Origin: Glandiceps talaboti
Lineage: Eukaryota; Hemichordata; Enteropneusta; Spengelidae
Length of the DNA stretch: 64,000 bases
NCBI RefSeq assembly: GCF_964340395.1
Contig: NC_135550.1
Coordinates: 22,376,676 to 22,440,675 of the forward strand
Direction of reading: 5' to 3'
The position numbers were made by a program, and so were the translations under genes. Below the pieces are notes generated by a model. It saw only the letters and a program-made list of their open reading frames with translations. It was not told the origin of the DNA and made no database searches. The stretch's first letter is position 1; each line of letters starts with the position of its first letter. Below, piece by piece: positions 43,501-59,728 of the stretch.

Positions 43501-44721
43501 GAATTTATGTTGTATCATAGAGGATATATTTTGATTCTGATTTCCTAGATGGAGGATTGATCTTCGCCCATCGGTTCCCATGTTTGCGATAAAAGTATGC
43601 AAAGCTGTCGACAGCAATCATGGACATGGTTTCAGCGTCAAGCGAGTCAATGAAATTCCGCCCTCTGTGTTGAGATTGAATAGTGGAAAAACGTTGTCTT
43701 TCAAAAACTACAGCCTGTCGTGAACAAACTAACAGTAAACAGTTCAATATACAATTTGACTAATTGTAACAAAGGTATCTTTAACAGTCAATTGCAATTC
43801 AGCTTCTTGTCTTTTCATAGTTTGCTCAGTATGTAATAAACATCATATGTGGATACTTCGGTCAGTATTTTCTTCCGAACTAAAATGACAAAGGGAGGCC
43901 ATGAAAAGTTGAATAGTTTGTCAACATCCATTATCTGTTTTTCATCACTATTTTACATTGTACTCATGTGTTCATTTCCTGTTTCTTTGATCCACTGATT
44001 AGATGATTAATTCACTCATCAATTGATTTAATCGTCATTTTATCAGAAGTATTCTGTCTCCTCACCTTACAGTTATTTTCGCTCGCCAGTTTTAACATTT
44101 GATAATTCAAGTTTCATTTTTCTGTCGGAGGGAGAAGATTAAGAGGTAGAGCGAGTGACATATACATGGTCAATGGTCATAATCAGCCATGTTTTGCGGC
44201 GAAGCTTTGATATGTCACTACGCATCTCTGTAACTTGTCATTCTAAAACTCTTGACGTAGTTCTCAGTACATTTAAGATACCTTCCAGTAGCAATTGAAT
44301 CCTCTTTGGAGATACAACAATGACGGAGTTGTGGCTCAAAGGTTAATATCTACGTGCCTTGTGTTTCAAACAGTGCTTATATAAAGGCGATGCGATGCGA
44401 TGGCGATGCGATCTTTTAATAATATAATAACCGTAATTCTAAAAACACAAAGAAACATATGTTTAGTGCGTTTTAACCTTTATACCGTGTTCAGGGAAGA
44501 TACAGAACATGTTATCTTCACAGATTAAGCAAATAAACAAAAAAGAAAGAGACGACACCAGCAATAACAAATCTTTATGACATGGTGTCATTATGGTTGA
44601 AGGAGGAAACTCAACAACCGTTCTCATAATGTCCTCTTCAACCGTTTTAAATGATTTTTACAACCATTTCACATACCTATGCATTACAACGTATGTATTT
44701 ACATGTATATCTTCTATCAAC
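40590..44721. other. Intergenic DNA, no firm gene
   Basis: A poly-T plus poly-G run (about 41262-41290) is the only strong repeat. On the minus strand a good GTAAGT donor follows GAAAATGCAGCT near 42.45 kb, with an open frame upstream (reading HQPTSGSTENAAG). A 115-codon Cys-containing frame lies at 42068-42415. Neither matches a family I know, so I leave them uncalled. A 22-bp GATGCGAT-type micro-repeat occurs at about 44388-44412. Confidence 0.45.
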
Positions 44722-44935
44722 ATGTCTAAAAGAGGGCGTGGTGCGAAATTTCGCATCTCACATGGTCTCCCCGTAGATGCAATGGTCAACTGTACTGTCA
44801 ACACAGGTACCAAGAACCTGTACATCACATCTGTCAAGGGCATCAAAGGTCGTCTTTATAACAGACTTCCAGCTGCTGCATCCGGTGACATGGTCATGTG
44901 TCCACAGTGAAAATGGCAAACCAGAAAATCTAGAT
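44722..44935 (+). pseudogene. RPL23: Ribosomal protein L23 processed pseudogene, 5' part
   Basis: From the ATG at 44722 the frame reads [43 protein letters not shown] and RLPAA, clearly 60S ribosomal protein L23 (uL14). A short in-frame deletion has removed the serine/glycine stretch after RGRG, there is an extra Tyr in KGRLYNRLP, and scattered substitutions occur. After GDMVM a small insertion shifts the frame and TGA follows at about 44908. The shifted frame still matches for about 25 bases (CCACAGTGAAA, GGCAAACCAGAA) and then similarity ends. The last half of the protein is missing. Lack of introns implies a reverse-transcribed, truncated copy. Confidence 0.88.
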
Positions 44936-47945
<3,010 letters not shown>

Positions 47946-48309
47946 ATGGCGAGAAATAACGGTGGGTGGTGCAATGTCATTCATCTTCGTGAGGATAATG
48001 CACGTTTTGTACTTTTGATGTTGTTTATATTCATTTACTTACTAATCGGAGCAGCGATATTTTCAGCAATAGAACACGAACGGGAAAAGGAGGATAAGAT
48101 ATCGTACGAAGAGAAAAAACTGTTATTTCTAGACCGAGTCAATAGAACTATGAACATTACCAGCTTTGAAGACTTTCAGATATATTTTGAAAATTTTTTA
48201 TCACTACATGAAGAAACATCAGCAAAGGGACTCCTTCGAAATAAGAAGAGGGATCGTTGGGATTTCTCGGGATCCTTTTATTTTGTTTGTACAGTAGTTT
48301 CAACGATAG
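47946..48309 (+). CDS. Two-pore-domain potassium channel, THIK-like, first coding exon
   Basis: The exon encodes 121 residues plus one base. LREDNARFVLL at 14-24 matches the LNEDNARFVLL of THIK channels (KCNK12/KCNK13). It is followed by transmembrane helix 1 (about 21-42, ending GAAIFSAIE), a charged cap region with two N-glycosylation sequons (NRT at 66 and NIT at 70), and the first pore helix RWDFSGSFYFVCTVVSTIG at 104-122. The donor at 48309/48310 (ATAG/GTAGGT) cuts inside the selectivity filter after TI(G), so the next exon should begin F/Y-G. The rest of this potassium leak channel (helices 2-4, pore 2) is not in the window. The start is the Met of MARNN; an in-frame Met 13 codons upstream at 47907 is the alternative. 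Confidence 0.92.
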
Positions 48310-50438
48310 GTAGGTACACCGTTTTACCCTTATCTCCATCTGACTTTCACTGATGGTGTCGGTCGGATATGCGATCGTACAGGTGGTCGTGGCTTTATTA
48401 TAAACACACATGCGGTGAAACTTCCTGGGCCGACTGATTCAAACACTGTTCAAAGATCAATTCATTTCAATTTGCAGAATATAATCACAAACTAGTAAAA
48501 GGTGAAGAGGGTGTTGGTTTTTCAGTTACGCAAACATGGCGCCGACTGTACTAGCAGTAGGCCATATTTGCCAACACCAATTTACCGTACGTCGCTGTAC
48601 AACCTGTACGGGGCAATACACGAACCATAAATCATTGTTCATGCTGTTCACATATTCTCATTGGCAAATGATAATTCCTATTAACACACATGTAACTCAA
48701 TATGATACACTATGGCATTCAAAGTACCCTAAATATGACGGCAGATGAGGCTACTAAATCTGCCTTTCTATACACACGACATAAATACGTCCATAGCTGT
48801 ACATAAAAATGGTGGCAAGATAACGAAGACAACCATGTTGTATTTGGATAGAGTCGTTTTAAGGCTTATTTCTCTAATATTAACGTTTCAGCGAACATAC
48901 CAGAGAGTGAGCAGGGCAATGCCAATGCCAGATTAGCAACACAACAAAAATGTGCTTGATAATGCGCTGAGAATTTTAAATGGAAATTTAGCCGTGTTTA
49001 ACGAGAGCGTAGCCCCAGCAACAACAGAAAAACGAGAGAACTCGGATGCTTGGATGTAACGACGGAGTTGCCATCGTCACATCAAGGCGACGGGATTTAA
49101 CAAGATAATCAAACCGTCAAATTTGTTTACGACAAAACTCCAACACTTTCAACATTTACATGACTTAAACAGAGATATTTTTCAAAAACAATCAATCGCC
49201 AGACATATCAATATATTCATAAATTGGACAATACGATGCAAAGTTGCGATAGGTATTGTTATTTTAATTTCAGTACCAATATCTTCCGCCAAAGGTGTTG
49301 CACATCGTTAAAATTACCATTCCAACATGCTACAAATAGAGGCTTTTCCGTTGAAACCACGCCACGGCTATATGTTTGTACGACAATTGTTCCTTCAGCA
49401 CCGTGTAACGTTATACTAAACTCATTACTTGACGCAATCTTGTTAGCTAATAGCTAAGTGATATAACAGAAAGGGATGCCATGTCAAAATATTATAGGAT
49501 TGGCGTGAGTAAATTTAATCCTTTTATAACAAAAATATCATCCATATATCTTTTTAAAAAAATGTATTTGCGAAAGAGAAAACCCGATACGACACACTGA
49601 ATCTTTCCCTATAGTCCTGCAATGGCCATTTTCTGTTTTCAAAAGCGCTGATCATAATGCGACTTTGATTTCTTTTGTTTCATATTACCATTGCAAGAAA
49701 ACCGCCAAATTTGTTCAATATTATTGTCCATTCCGTTTATATGACGCCTCGAGAAGTTTACCGGTGGCTTTTGTTCGACAGAAAGGGAAAATCTATGGCT
49801 ATGAAAACAATGGTATTAAATCAACCATGGGTTGTACAGTCGGTTTGAAATATCTCACGGCATCGTTGTAATTTTTCAAAGAAAGAAGTGTGCTGGTTGT
49901 TCATGCTGTAGAATTTGTTTACTTTGTATATACACCGTACCTGTTCAAATAAACACACGAAATGTCAACAGTATATGTGAGGGTTATGGTCCAACATAAT
50001 GTTATCGAAAGATTCGACGAATACACACGTCACTTTGTTTTAATGGCTACATAATCTGCGGAAACAAAAATGGCGGGGAAGACAGGGGTATAAATATATG
50101 TTATAGGTGAAATTCGACAGGTTTATCATAAATATAAAACAAATAGAAAACAATTCAAACACCCACTGCACTATAAGCTGCTACCATGTAAAAATATTTC
50201 AATCTGATGTAAAAAAAATGGAAATATAATCTAGGTTTGATTGAAAGTATTCACACTACATATTATTACAGTCAAACCACTGTATTCCGAAGACTCAGAC
50301 TCAGTCAAATTCAACCTGTCGGCATCTACTTTATTAATGTTTGTTTTAATGTATTACGTATGGAATGATATAAGCCCATTTCAATTAATAATGCACAGAT
50401 ACTCTATTTTGCACTTTGGGGCTTAGAATATATATATA

Positions 50439-50459
50439 TGCTTGTATTTTCATTTTTAG

Positions 50460-50500
<41 letters not shown>

Positions 50501-50520
50501 TAAAAATGAAAATACAAGCA
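50439..50520. repeat. (TA)n array inside a perfect palindrome
   Basis: TGCTTGTATTTTCATTTTTA at 50439-50458 continues as GTATA. Its exact reverse complement occupies 50496-50520. A TA array of about 30 bases lies between the arms. The arms are 25 bp and perfect, so the 82-bp unit can form a cruciform. CAGA/CAGG microsatellite DNA follows at about 50563-50612. Confidence 0.9.
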
Positions 50521-53500
50521 CATTTATGCAGACTAAAAAAGGAAAGTACAAGCATGTATAAACAGATAGACAGACAGACAGACAGGCAGACAGACAGGCA
50601 GGCAGGCAGGCAGAGAGACAAAGAGACAGAGAGATAGACAGAGACATACATTCGTAATGTACAAAAACGGACGTTGACGGTCTAACAATGGACTACAATC
50701 TACTACACATAACCAATACCTTAATTTATAGTTTAAACAATCGGTTTTTTATGCATCGATCCGGATTTGAAATATATATTTACCAAATATTCAGCAAACG
50801 AGCTATGCAGATGTTGCGACCGTGACAGTTCTGTACACAGCGCTAAATATAATATGGCTTCTAATTCTTAACGCTTACGTCGACCAAGCGTCGACATCAA
50901 CGAGAAATTTGCGTTCTCAAAGTTAAAATAAATACGTCCAAATAATTGGACCTATACAGATGTAGTATATGTGGAAAGCACCATCAAATATTCAACAGTG
51001 CAGTTCATCTCACTAGATAATAGGTACTATATGATGATCTATGTTGCTTGGCAACCGGAGACAGGCACTATAGTTTTGACGAGTGAAATTATGTTGTGGT
51101 TTGCCTTCAGACGATATATGCGCTCATGTACATGTACATCGTTGTAGGACAGGACAGTACTGTTTCCATACATTGGATGCCCACGGGACTTGGGAAATGT
51201 GAAGAGAATGGATTACTAGTGGGATATTTAATCTGCAAAATGGTGTTTTCTGTACAAGGCTTTACACAATGTCGGGCTGACTATGTCATTAACGTTATTA
51301 AAACCGACGATAACATAAGACATTCAGGTTTTTTTTGTACGTACAACAAAAGGTGATTCACCGCTATTTAATATGATTGGGCTGGAGACTGGATCAGTAT
51401 CACTCATACAGATCTCTCTGAAATAGGCCGTTGAAAGAAAAAAAACAGCGAGTTCGGTTCCATCTGTTCTGAAAAGGTTAACGTATTCAAACGACGGACA
51501 CACATATTACACGTCATTAACGGGTCAAGACCATTCCCTTCAAAACTGGTCGTAATGGAATCTGTAGTTTATTCAATGGTGTATCTTTCCCAATCATTAA
51601 CTTCAATATAGAGGTGTTTGTCTGTTCTATTATAGATAGTGGAGTGTCTCCACTGTCTATGGTTCTATACACACTTCCATTTAAGAGACGTTAACAGAAT
51701 GTGTATACGTATTTAGATGGTATCAGTGTGACAACATCTGTACACACATTTCACAAAACGTCTGTCGCACGATGTTGTAGCCATCCTGAATCATAAAATG
51801 AAAACGAGTTGTTTGCATTTGAACGCATATCCGAAACGTCACGGTTGATTCCATTTTGATTATGTATTGAAAATACTGAGACCGGAATATCTGACTGACC
51901 ATTTTTTTTATTAATGCGATTGATTGTATATGAAGACTTTGGTATTTTCTGGCTTTTTAATACGTCACTAGTTAATTTTTTTTTAAATACTCAAATTGAT
52001 ATAAGTTCTGTGGACAAATCGTCAATAAGAGATAGCTTAAGTTCAAATCAAAGGAAAACAAATCCGTCATAAAGGTCGCTGCACGCTAAGTGCATAAAGG
52101 AGTATTTGCGCAGAAATATTTGGTTATTTGTATTCGCGTTGACGACAAACATGCCATGTACGTGACGTTATAGAGTACATATTTTACAGCTTTATTGTCA
52201 TTGTCGTTGCTAGGGTTTTGTTAATGTTATTTATTGACTTTGGATAAGTTTAATTATAAAAGATAACAAGCTTAGTGTGTTGATAACTAGAGTTAACTTT
52301 CAAAACATCGACAGACCTTACCGACTGAGTTTTGCACAATTGTATGGAATAAAAAACACATTAATGACATCGAAAAAATTAACGAATGTGAACGTGGAAA
52401 TACAGAAACACATATGGTGAATGTTGTCTTAGGGGGAGGGGGTAACACTGGTATGTTTTTGCAAAGCTGTTCGCCTAAGGGACGTGCTGTTTGTTTGTTT
52501 TTTAATTTTTTTAAAATATTTGTTTATACTTTGAGTTAATGACTCTCGCGTCGGTACCAACATTTCAAGGCACTTTCAGAAATACGCTATATCAAGCACA
52601 TTTCCGTTTGTCAAATCTGAAAGCGCTTTATCCGCAAAAGGATGACTTTAAATGTCGTATTCGATGTTCTTTATCAGAATATATTGCTAAAGGTTATCCG
52701 TCATTGGAAACCTTGCACGTTCAATTAATTATGTCAGACATCCTCCATTGAATGGCGGATATAAATTATACATTTTTATTTTATCTTATGAACAGTTATT
52801 ACACAATCCTTCTAAATGTATACGGTGGAAGACATGTAGTATCTTACTATGCGAGCATATACGCAAATTTTATCAACTTGCCTCGGTCCTTCTTTTCAAT
52901 GATTTTTGTCTTTTTTGTTTACATCATGCTTACTACCAAACCAGAGTGACTATAGAGCGTCAATTAGGCAGTACGGTGGGTTTTTTTACGTCTCCCACAT
53001 TTATGAAACAAGGAAGATTCACACACAAAACAGTTTATTTGTATTCACATTGAGATAAAATATAACATTCATATGCGTGCGCGCTATCAGTGCCTGTACT
53101 TTGTTTGTGTAATTTGTAACAAAAACGTTGTGTGAGCTGTAAAAAACATTGTGCCGCCTAACTGAAACTCAATAGTCTTTCTGGTTTGGTAGTAAACACA
53201 GATGGTATGCCTATTTGATCAAAGATGTTTGTAACATTCTACATTGAATTGACATTTCCAAAAAAAATAATGTTTATTTATCCGTTAATTTCCCGTGAAA
53301 TACTGAGCTTATAATTCTGTTTAATCCGTTCTGAGTTAAACTATTATTTGTTTAATTATATTTATTAAGATTCATAGTTCATATTGAGCTGTCCTGTATA
53401 TTCTCATTACTGACCTCTCCTTGAAATCATTGTGGCGCCACATTTTGTGTGATGTGAATAAGCAGAAAAAGAAAAATTCCACCTTGGGAATATTGTGTAT

Positions 53501-54690
53501 CTATTAGATGTAAGCGCTACCCCACAAAAAAAACAACCAAAAAAACAACAACAAACAAACAAATAAAAACCCCAAAAAACAAACACACACACAAACAAAC
53601 GCAGAAGAAAAAACAAACAGGTTCGAGGATAAATAGGCAGCTATGTAGACGGGATTACGTAGCCATACGGGTATACTACATCTCAATACTATAGGACTCC
53701 GTTTTCAACGTTATTTACAGTCAAAAGACGATTTACATATTCATCAGCGAAATATTATGGGAGTGTTTTATCTTTACCTGCATCGCCAACATAGCATTTA
53801 TCATCATTATGGCCATGTACTTTGTTGTTGACAACCTAAATCCGATGATTTTTTTTTGTATCTTTCAAAATGAGTACGACATTCGGGCAGTGTCCATTTG
53901 GCTAGGTATCGTGTCTTCTTTGCAAAACTGTTGTAATGTTCGGTCAATTATCATTTAAAAATAAATTTTCAGCCAAAGTCGTCTGTAACCCTTTTCTTGT
54001 TCGATGTGATCTGATGAAATTGCGACAAATGTCGCCATTACTTTTTAGCCAAGGTGCAATTTTTCAACAAAAACTTGAATTACAAATCAGTGAATTAGCG
54101 GACGACACACAAACATTAATCGATAGATTTCGACAGGATCGGTGAAAAAAATAGCCTCCGATGAAAACGAAAAGAACGCACGTACATTATAAACATGAAC
54201 GGTATTGAGAATTGGAAGTCATCGTGGAAAATAGTCGCTGCAAACGTCGTACGTGAGCAATGTACTTATTAACGACAAAACGCCCTGTGGGATATTGTTT
54301 GTAATGCTGTAAATAACATTTGATAGACTTCCTCAGCTTGATGTACAAATGGGATTTACCGACTAAATTTTTAAAATTATGTTGGACATGATTCATTACA
54401 TGGGTGCTGTTTTCAATACAGTAGCCGAGACCATAGACCCGCCATCCTCCGCGAGGGTCTATGCTAAAACTAGCCATTTCAATCCATTTACGAGTGTATG
54501 GTTAACTTGGGTATATTTACAAATAAATTGTTCCTAGATCCTTTATGCTGATTATCTATTTACGAAGATACAACTCTTAACCAGTGTGTTTGTTTGTGAC
54601 TCTGCCCGTCCATCCGTCAATATTTCATTTATTTATTGTATTCACCAGTTTGTGTACAGTACATGTGTGTCTATCTGTCAGCCTACTTCT

Positions 54691-54691
54691 A

Positions 54692-54777
<86 letters not shown>

Positions 54778-54791
54778 CCTGCCTGCCTGCC

Positions 54792-54833
<42 letters not shown>

Positions 54834-54991
54834 GCTGTCTGTCTGTCTGTCTGTCTGTCTGGCTGGCTGGCTGGCTGGCAGGCTGGCTGGCAGGCTGGCT
54901 GGCTGGCTGACTGGCTGGCTATCTGGCTGGCTGGCTGGCTGGCTGGGTGTCTGTCTGTCTGTCTGTCTGTGTGTCTGTCTGGCTGGCTGGG

Positions 54992-55024
<33 letters not shown>

Positions 55025-55085
55025 GACTGTCTGTCTGTCTGTCTGGCTGGCTGTCTGTCTGGCTGGCTGGCTTGCTGGGTGTCTG
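54691..55085. repeat. (TCTG)n-(GCTG)n compound microsatellite
   Basis: Blocks of TCTG and GGCT/GCTG alternate over nearly 400 bp, with transitions about every 50-100 bp. Long frames on both strands here are artefacts. Confidence 0.95.
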
Positions 55086-58000
55086 CCACAAACTGTTTCT
55101 ATTCATATTTTCAGTATCGTAATACCAGATTTTAGATAGTGGTTTATTGTGAATGACAGTGATATGAAACAGGCAAATAGTTACTAGGGGTTTATAGACA
55201 TATCTCAAATTGTCTGGGGTTAGCTTGGACCGCAACTAAGACTTTCTTTTCGACTTCTGGCAAATAAGTATGTATAATTATGTACTTTAAAAAACAAGCA
55301 AGGATATATAAAGTTCAACTTGGATAAGATCAATATCTCTTAAATTCTCAGCTAGCAGCAATATGGATAAATACTTGTACAGTTGCGTTTCACATTACCA
55401 ACTTTTCTTATAAAGATTGCAAGATGATGAAGAGTTTCGGACGGAGCCCAAAAGCATATAGAACTGTCTTGAATACTGTGCTGCTGAGGGTTGGTTATAG
55501 ATAGGCATATAATACCTTTGGTAAAACATATAGATATATTAGAAGAAATTCTTTGTCTACGAAAATCTCTTTCCTTCCGACTTTCTTGTTGATTTTCATT
55601 CTATTTTACGACTTCTTTCTAAGCTTTTTACCTATGATAATAACATGATAAGGGCATGTTATTGGTTATAAGAACGACGTTTTCAGCGTACTTCAGCAAG
55701 CCCGTTTTTTAATCGCGTAGCTTGTAATAAATATGGACCCAAGAGAAAACTAGAGATGAAATCAAGTGTGTCATTGAAAATTACCGAACATTTTATTTCA
55801 CTAGAACAAGATGCAGATAAAAAAACCAGTGTCTGTCAGGAGACCTATTTTAATCATGGTTCGTTTGAATCGTTGATGACTGTAACAAAGAAACCCTAAC
55901 AATTAGCGACGAATGTATACAATTTAGCCCACAAGTGTCTTAATTTGTGCACAAAGAAATATCTGATTGCCCAGTTGTAATTTACACCTGCGATTCCCAT
56001 TTCCCATCCGCCAAAATTGCTGACATGTACGTGTACCGGCGATGTGCTTCAAATGTAAGGCGTAATGAAAGCCAGTGTCACTTTAGCGTTTACGTGGTGA
56101 TGTGCATATCGATAGCACCGTAAAACGTTCGGATATATGCACAATTTTCATGCATGGATGACTTCAACAAGCTAGGGGAGACTAGATAGCTTTCTATAAA
56201 CCAGAGCCGATGAAATGTAGCGTCACTGAATTGACTTATGATCATTAAGCGGTGACATTTCAAGGAATCTTACCCTATATACTCTGTCATCAGAACAGTG
56301 GATACAAATTATTGATGACGTGTATAAAGGCGTATTCGTTACAATTTTAGCTTAATGACGCAAGGAAGTATTGCACCCCATGCAGAACTACGATGCTCAC
56401 TGCGTTTTCATATTTATGCATCACATGAAACCATTAAATACCAATGCTACTATATCGTCTTTACGAACAACTGCAGACAACCGGGGAAAATTTAGGGGTA
56501 TTTTTTGTTATCCAATTTGTAGTACTTGAGTACAAAAAAGGATTGAATTTCCACCTACTGCACTTAAGCAGACTTTTACGATTAATTGTAGACACAAAAT
56601 GAGCAAAAAACTATTTTTAACATAGTGATGGTTAAATTTATTTTCATTCTCTGAAACATGGTTCACGACATTGTATGACCATGTAAGGAAATTGCGCGTT
56701 TGAAGCATTAGATATAGGTAGATGTGTAGGCCTGGAATGATTTGTAATTTCCAACTTAAAATTAAAATTAAAGATATTTTGTAAAAGAACAATATCATTG
56801 CTTCTAAAAGCCCAAATTTACAACAAACGTGTACAAGAAATGTATACCTAATCATCGAAAATGGGGAATAATCACGTCATAAAGTAAGTAGGGAGACAAA
56901 CATGACACAGAGGAAATATAATTTACATGATGGATAATTTGGAGAATTCATACACAAATATCAATGTGTTAAACCGATTGACATGCATGGCAGTATAGAC
57001 AATCAACGTGTATAGGTCGCAGGTAAAAACCTTCTCTAAACAGCGGCCTCTCATTATGACGTAACCATACCATTTGTTGATTCTCAATTATGAATGCAAT
57101 TATTATTCGCTTTATTTTAAGAGTTACGTAATAAACTGAGCAACATACATGAAAAAATCAACATACCGAATTCATTTAATGTCGATTTCAATCTACTGTT
57201 ACTAAATGCGCGTTGTCTTTATCTCCTGATCATATCATAGGCTGACCTTAAACTAAAAAGAACGCTGGTTTTTAGGATGGAATGTATTTTCAATTTTAGT
57301 AACATCATCCTTCTCAAACCATGGCAGTCCATGCATGATAAATGTAGTTTTTTTGTTGAAGATTATATGTATTTTGCTATCAGATACATTGTCAATATAA
57401 TATATTGTGGAGAGAGTGTATGAATTTTGTATATCTTGAAAAAGGTTGTCAGTGGAGAGGCCACCAACTCACGTTAATCATTGTCATACTATTTTCATTT
57501 ATCTCTCTACACAATTCCTTCACTGTAAATAACGAATTTTCCATAATTTGTATTTCCACTGTGAATTCTCATTTGAAAATTATCTCTGTTGACATGAATA
57601 CACCATGGATTTTACTTCATTCGTGAGATACATCTAAATGATTCGCAGTGTATATTTTTTCTTCTTCTTTGGAAGGTCGCTGCTTTGAAAAAAAATTAGT
57701 GTTATTTGTTCGCCATCCATGAATTCGAATTGCACGTCACACGTTGGCAACCTAGAGGTTAGCTATTGTGCGACTGCTCATTATGACGTATGTTCAGTAA
57801 CTATAGCAACGGGTCTGTTTGTTACCTCTATATGATATTTTTATTTAAATTTGTTATTGTTCGCAAATGGTTTATACAAATATCACTGGGTTGTTTGCTT
57901 TTCATGTTCACATGGAAACAATTTAACAACGATTATTGTAGCGATGGACAGGAAGCTGTCGTTGATCATTTGCATAACTATCTCGCTATGACAATATGTG

Positions 58001-58315
58001 ACTATTGGTAACCAATGTCGCTTTTTTAGCTCGTAAATTTAGGAAACACAAGGCTAGCATTATGTCAATTAAATACTTAGTCTACAAATGGAATTTGTTA
58101 GCTGTCATGTAGGGTCGGAAATAAACAATGGACAACCTTAGAAACGCTCCCTTTCGTCACAAAATTAATACAAACCTTTCTACGACCCTCGGTGATCCAG
58201 ACGACCTCGCAGTGCATGGTCTGACATCAATATTACAATGATTAGTTATCAAATGCACAACTCTCCACACGGTCAAAGCTTGTTGTAGCCTGGACCTATG
58301 GGTTTGGTATTTTGT

Positions 58316-58356
58316 CAGTATGTATGTATGTATGTATGTATGTATGTATGTATGTA

Positions 58357-58389
<33 letters not shown>

Positions 58390-58414
58390 ATGTATGTATG
58401 TATGTGTGTGTGTA

Positions 58415-58445
<31 letters not shown>

Positions 58446-58509
58446 ATGTATGTATGTATGTATGTATGTATGTATGTATGTATGTATGTATGTATGTATG
58501 TATGTATGT
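58316..58509. repeat. (TATG)n-(TG)n microsatellite
   Basis: TATG tracts are interrupted by three TG-rich islands. All frames across it are repeat artefacts. Confidence 0.95.
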
Positions 58510-59503
58510 GCAACAGCGTCTTGCCACATTTGAGTGTATATTTTTTTCCGACATATCGAGTAATCGGTTTAATTGTCAAATATTGAGCTATGTTTGTCAT
58601 TTCAACCCCCTTTTTCACTTTATACACCACTTAAAGGACTGAGCATACAAAAAGAAGCTCTAAATTGATTGATATCGCGTGATATAATATCAAATGATCG
58701 TAAAGCTGAAATTGAATTAGGACTTCAAAATGTCAGTTTTGGTTGTTTACTCTTTAACTGGATGAAACCATTTTTCGCTGTGTTTTATTGAGCTCAACAA
58801 CAACGCAATATGTTTATGGGTTTCATTTTTTTACCATCTCTGTTGGTAATAAATAACATAAAATGGATTACCGGCGAAACAGCAGGGGTAGAGTTATATA
58901 TATATATAATTTTCATTATCCAAGTTATATAAGTTGATATTGATTATTTCATCAGATATCGTATATAGCGACCAAATCAGCTACTCTGCGTGTCCATGCA
59001 ATGTTGGTTTTTGTTCCACAATAATCCATATTATTCTATCTGCAACAAAGTTTATTTGAAATATTATATTAAGTCAACAATAGGCCATGATATAATTTCG
59101 TTGTGAACAAATACCCTTTGTTATTTTGCTATAATTAAAGTTATTAAACTACCACATGTATTGAATCTGGACATTGACACACGTAGTACACACTGACCAT
59201 ATGGTTAGCCCAACTCTTGGCGAGGGAACGCATATTACGACAGACGTAAATTAAAAACGCGCCAATGAATTTGAAAGAACATACACATAAGCTTTTGTTA
59301 TATGGCAATATGGAACACATACTATTCAGTTAGGGTCTCCATGTAGATTGAGATAATATCAGTGAAAATAGTAAAGTTGACAACAGACTGAAGCAGTCTG
59401 ATAAACAAAATAGCCAAAAGCCATACGACAATGGAGGTCATGATATTAAGTGTCATATCAAATTATTCATAGAATTACTAATTACTAGTTACTATGGTTA
59501 TAG

Positions 59504-59728
59504 CTTATATAGGTTATAACGCACAAACAGTTCAAAGTTTTTTTTAGTATTTAGCTTTCGGTTTGTCTTCGTCGACGATTCTCATCAGAATGACAATTTC
59601 CACCATTACAGCTGACCACTATGTAACTATGGAAGTTGTCATTCTAATGATGAGGATCGCCAACCAAGATAGATCGAAAGCTCAATGCTCAAAATTTTGA
59701 ACTGTTTTTGTGTTATAACCTGTGTAAG
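59504..59728. mobile_element. Foldback element, arms of about 100 bp
   Basis: The arms begin CTTATATAGGTTATAAC (59504-59520) and end GTTATAACCTGTGTAAG (59712-59728). They remain complementary with mismatches through ACAGTTCAAA, AGCTTTCG and GAATGACAA to a short loop near 59612. The whole is a long imperfect hairpin without coding potential. It resembles a foldback-type MITE; a repeat end of a larger element is the alternative. Confidence 0.8.

Noticed and set aside
54584-55235. Long Cys-Leu-Ser-Val and Arg-Gln-Thr-Asp frames up to 167 codons
   Set aside because: They are simple readings of the TCTG/GGCT microsatellite on each strand.
59560-59700. Hammerhead-ribozyme-like words (CTGATGAG and CGAAAGC on the minus strand of the foldback)
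   Set aside because: Stem II does not pair properly and no GUC cleavage site with a matching stem I lies at the required place. The words come from the foldback sequence.
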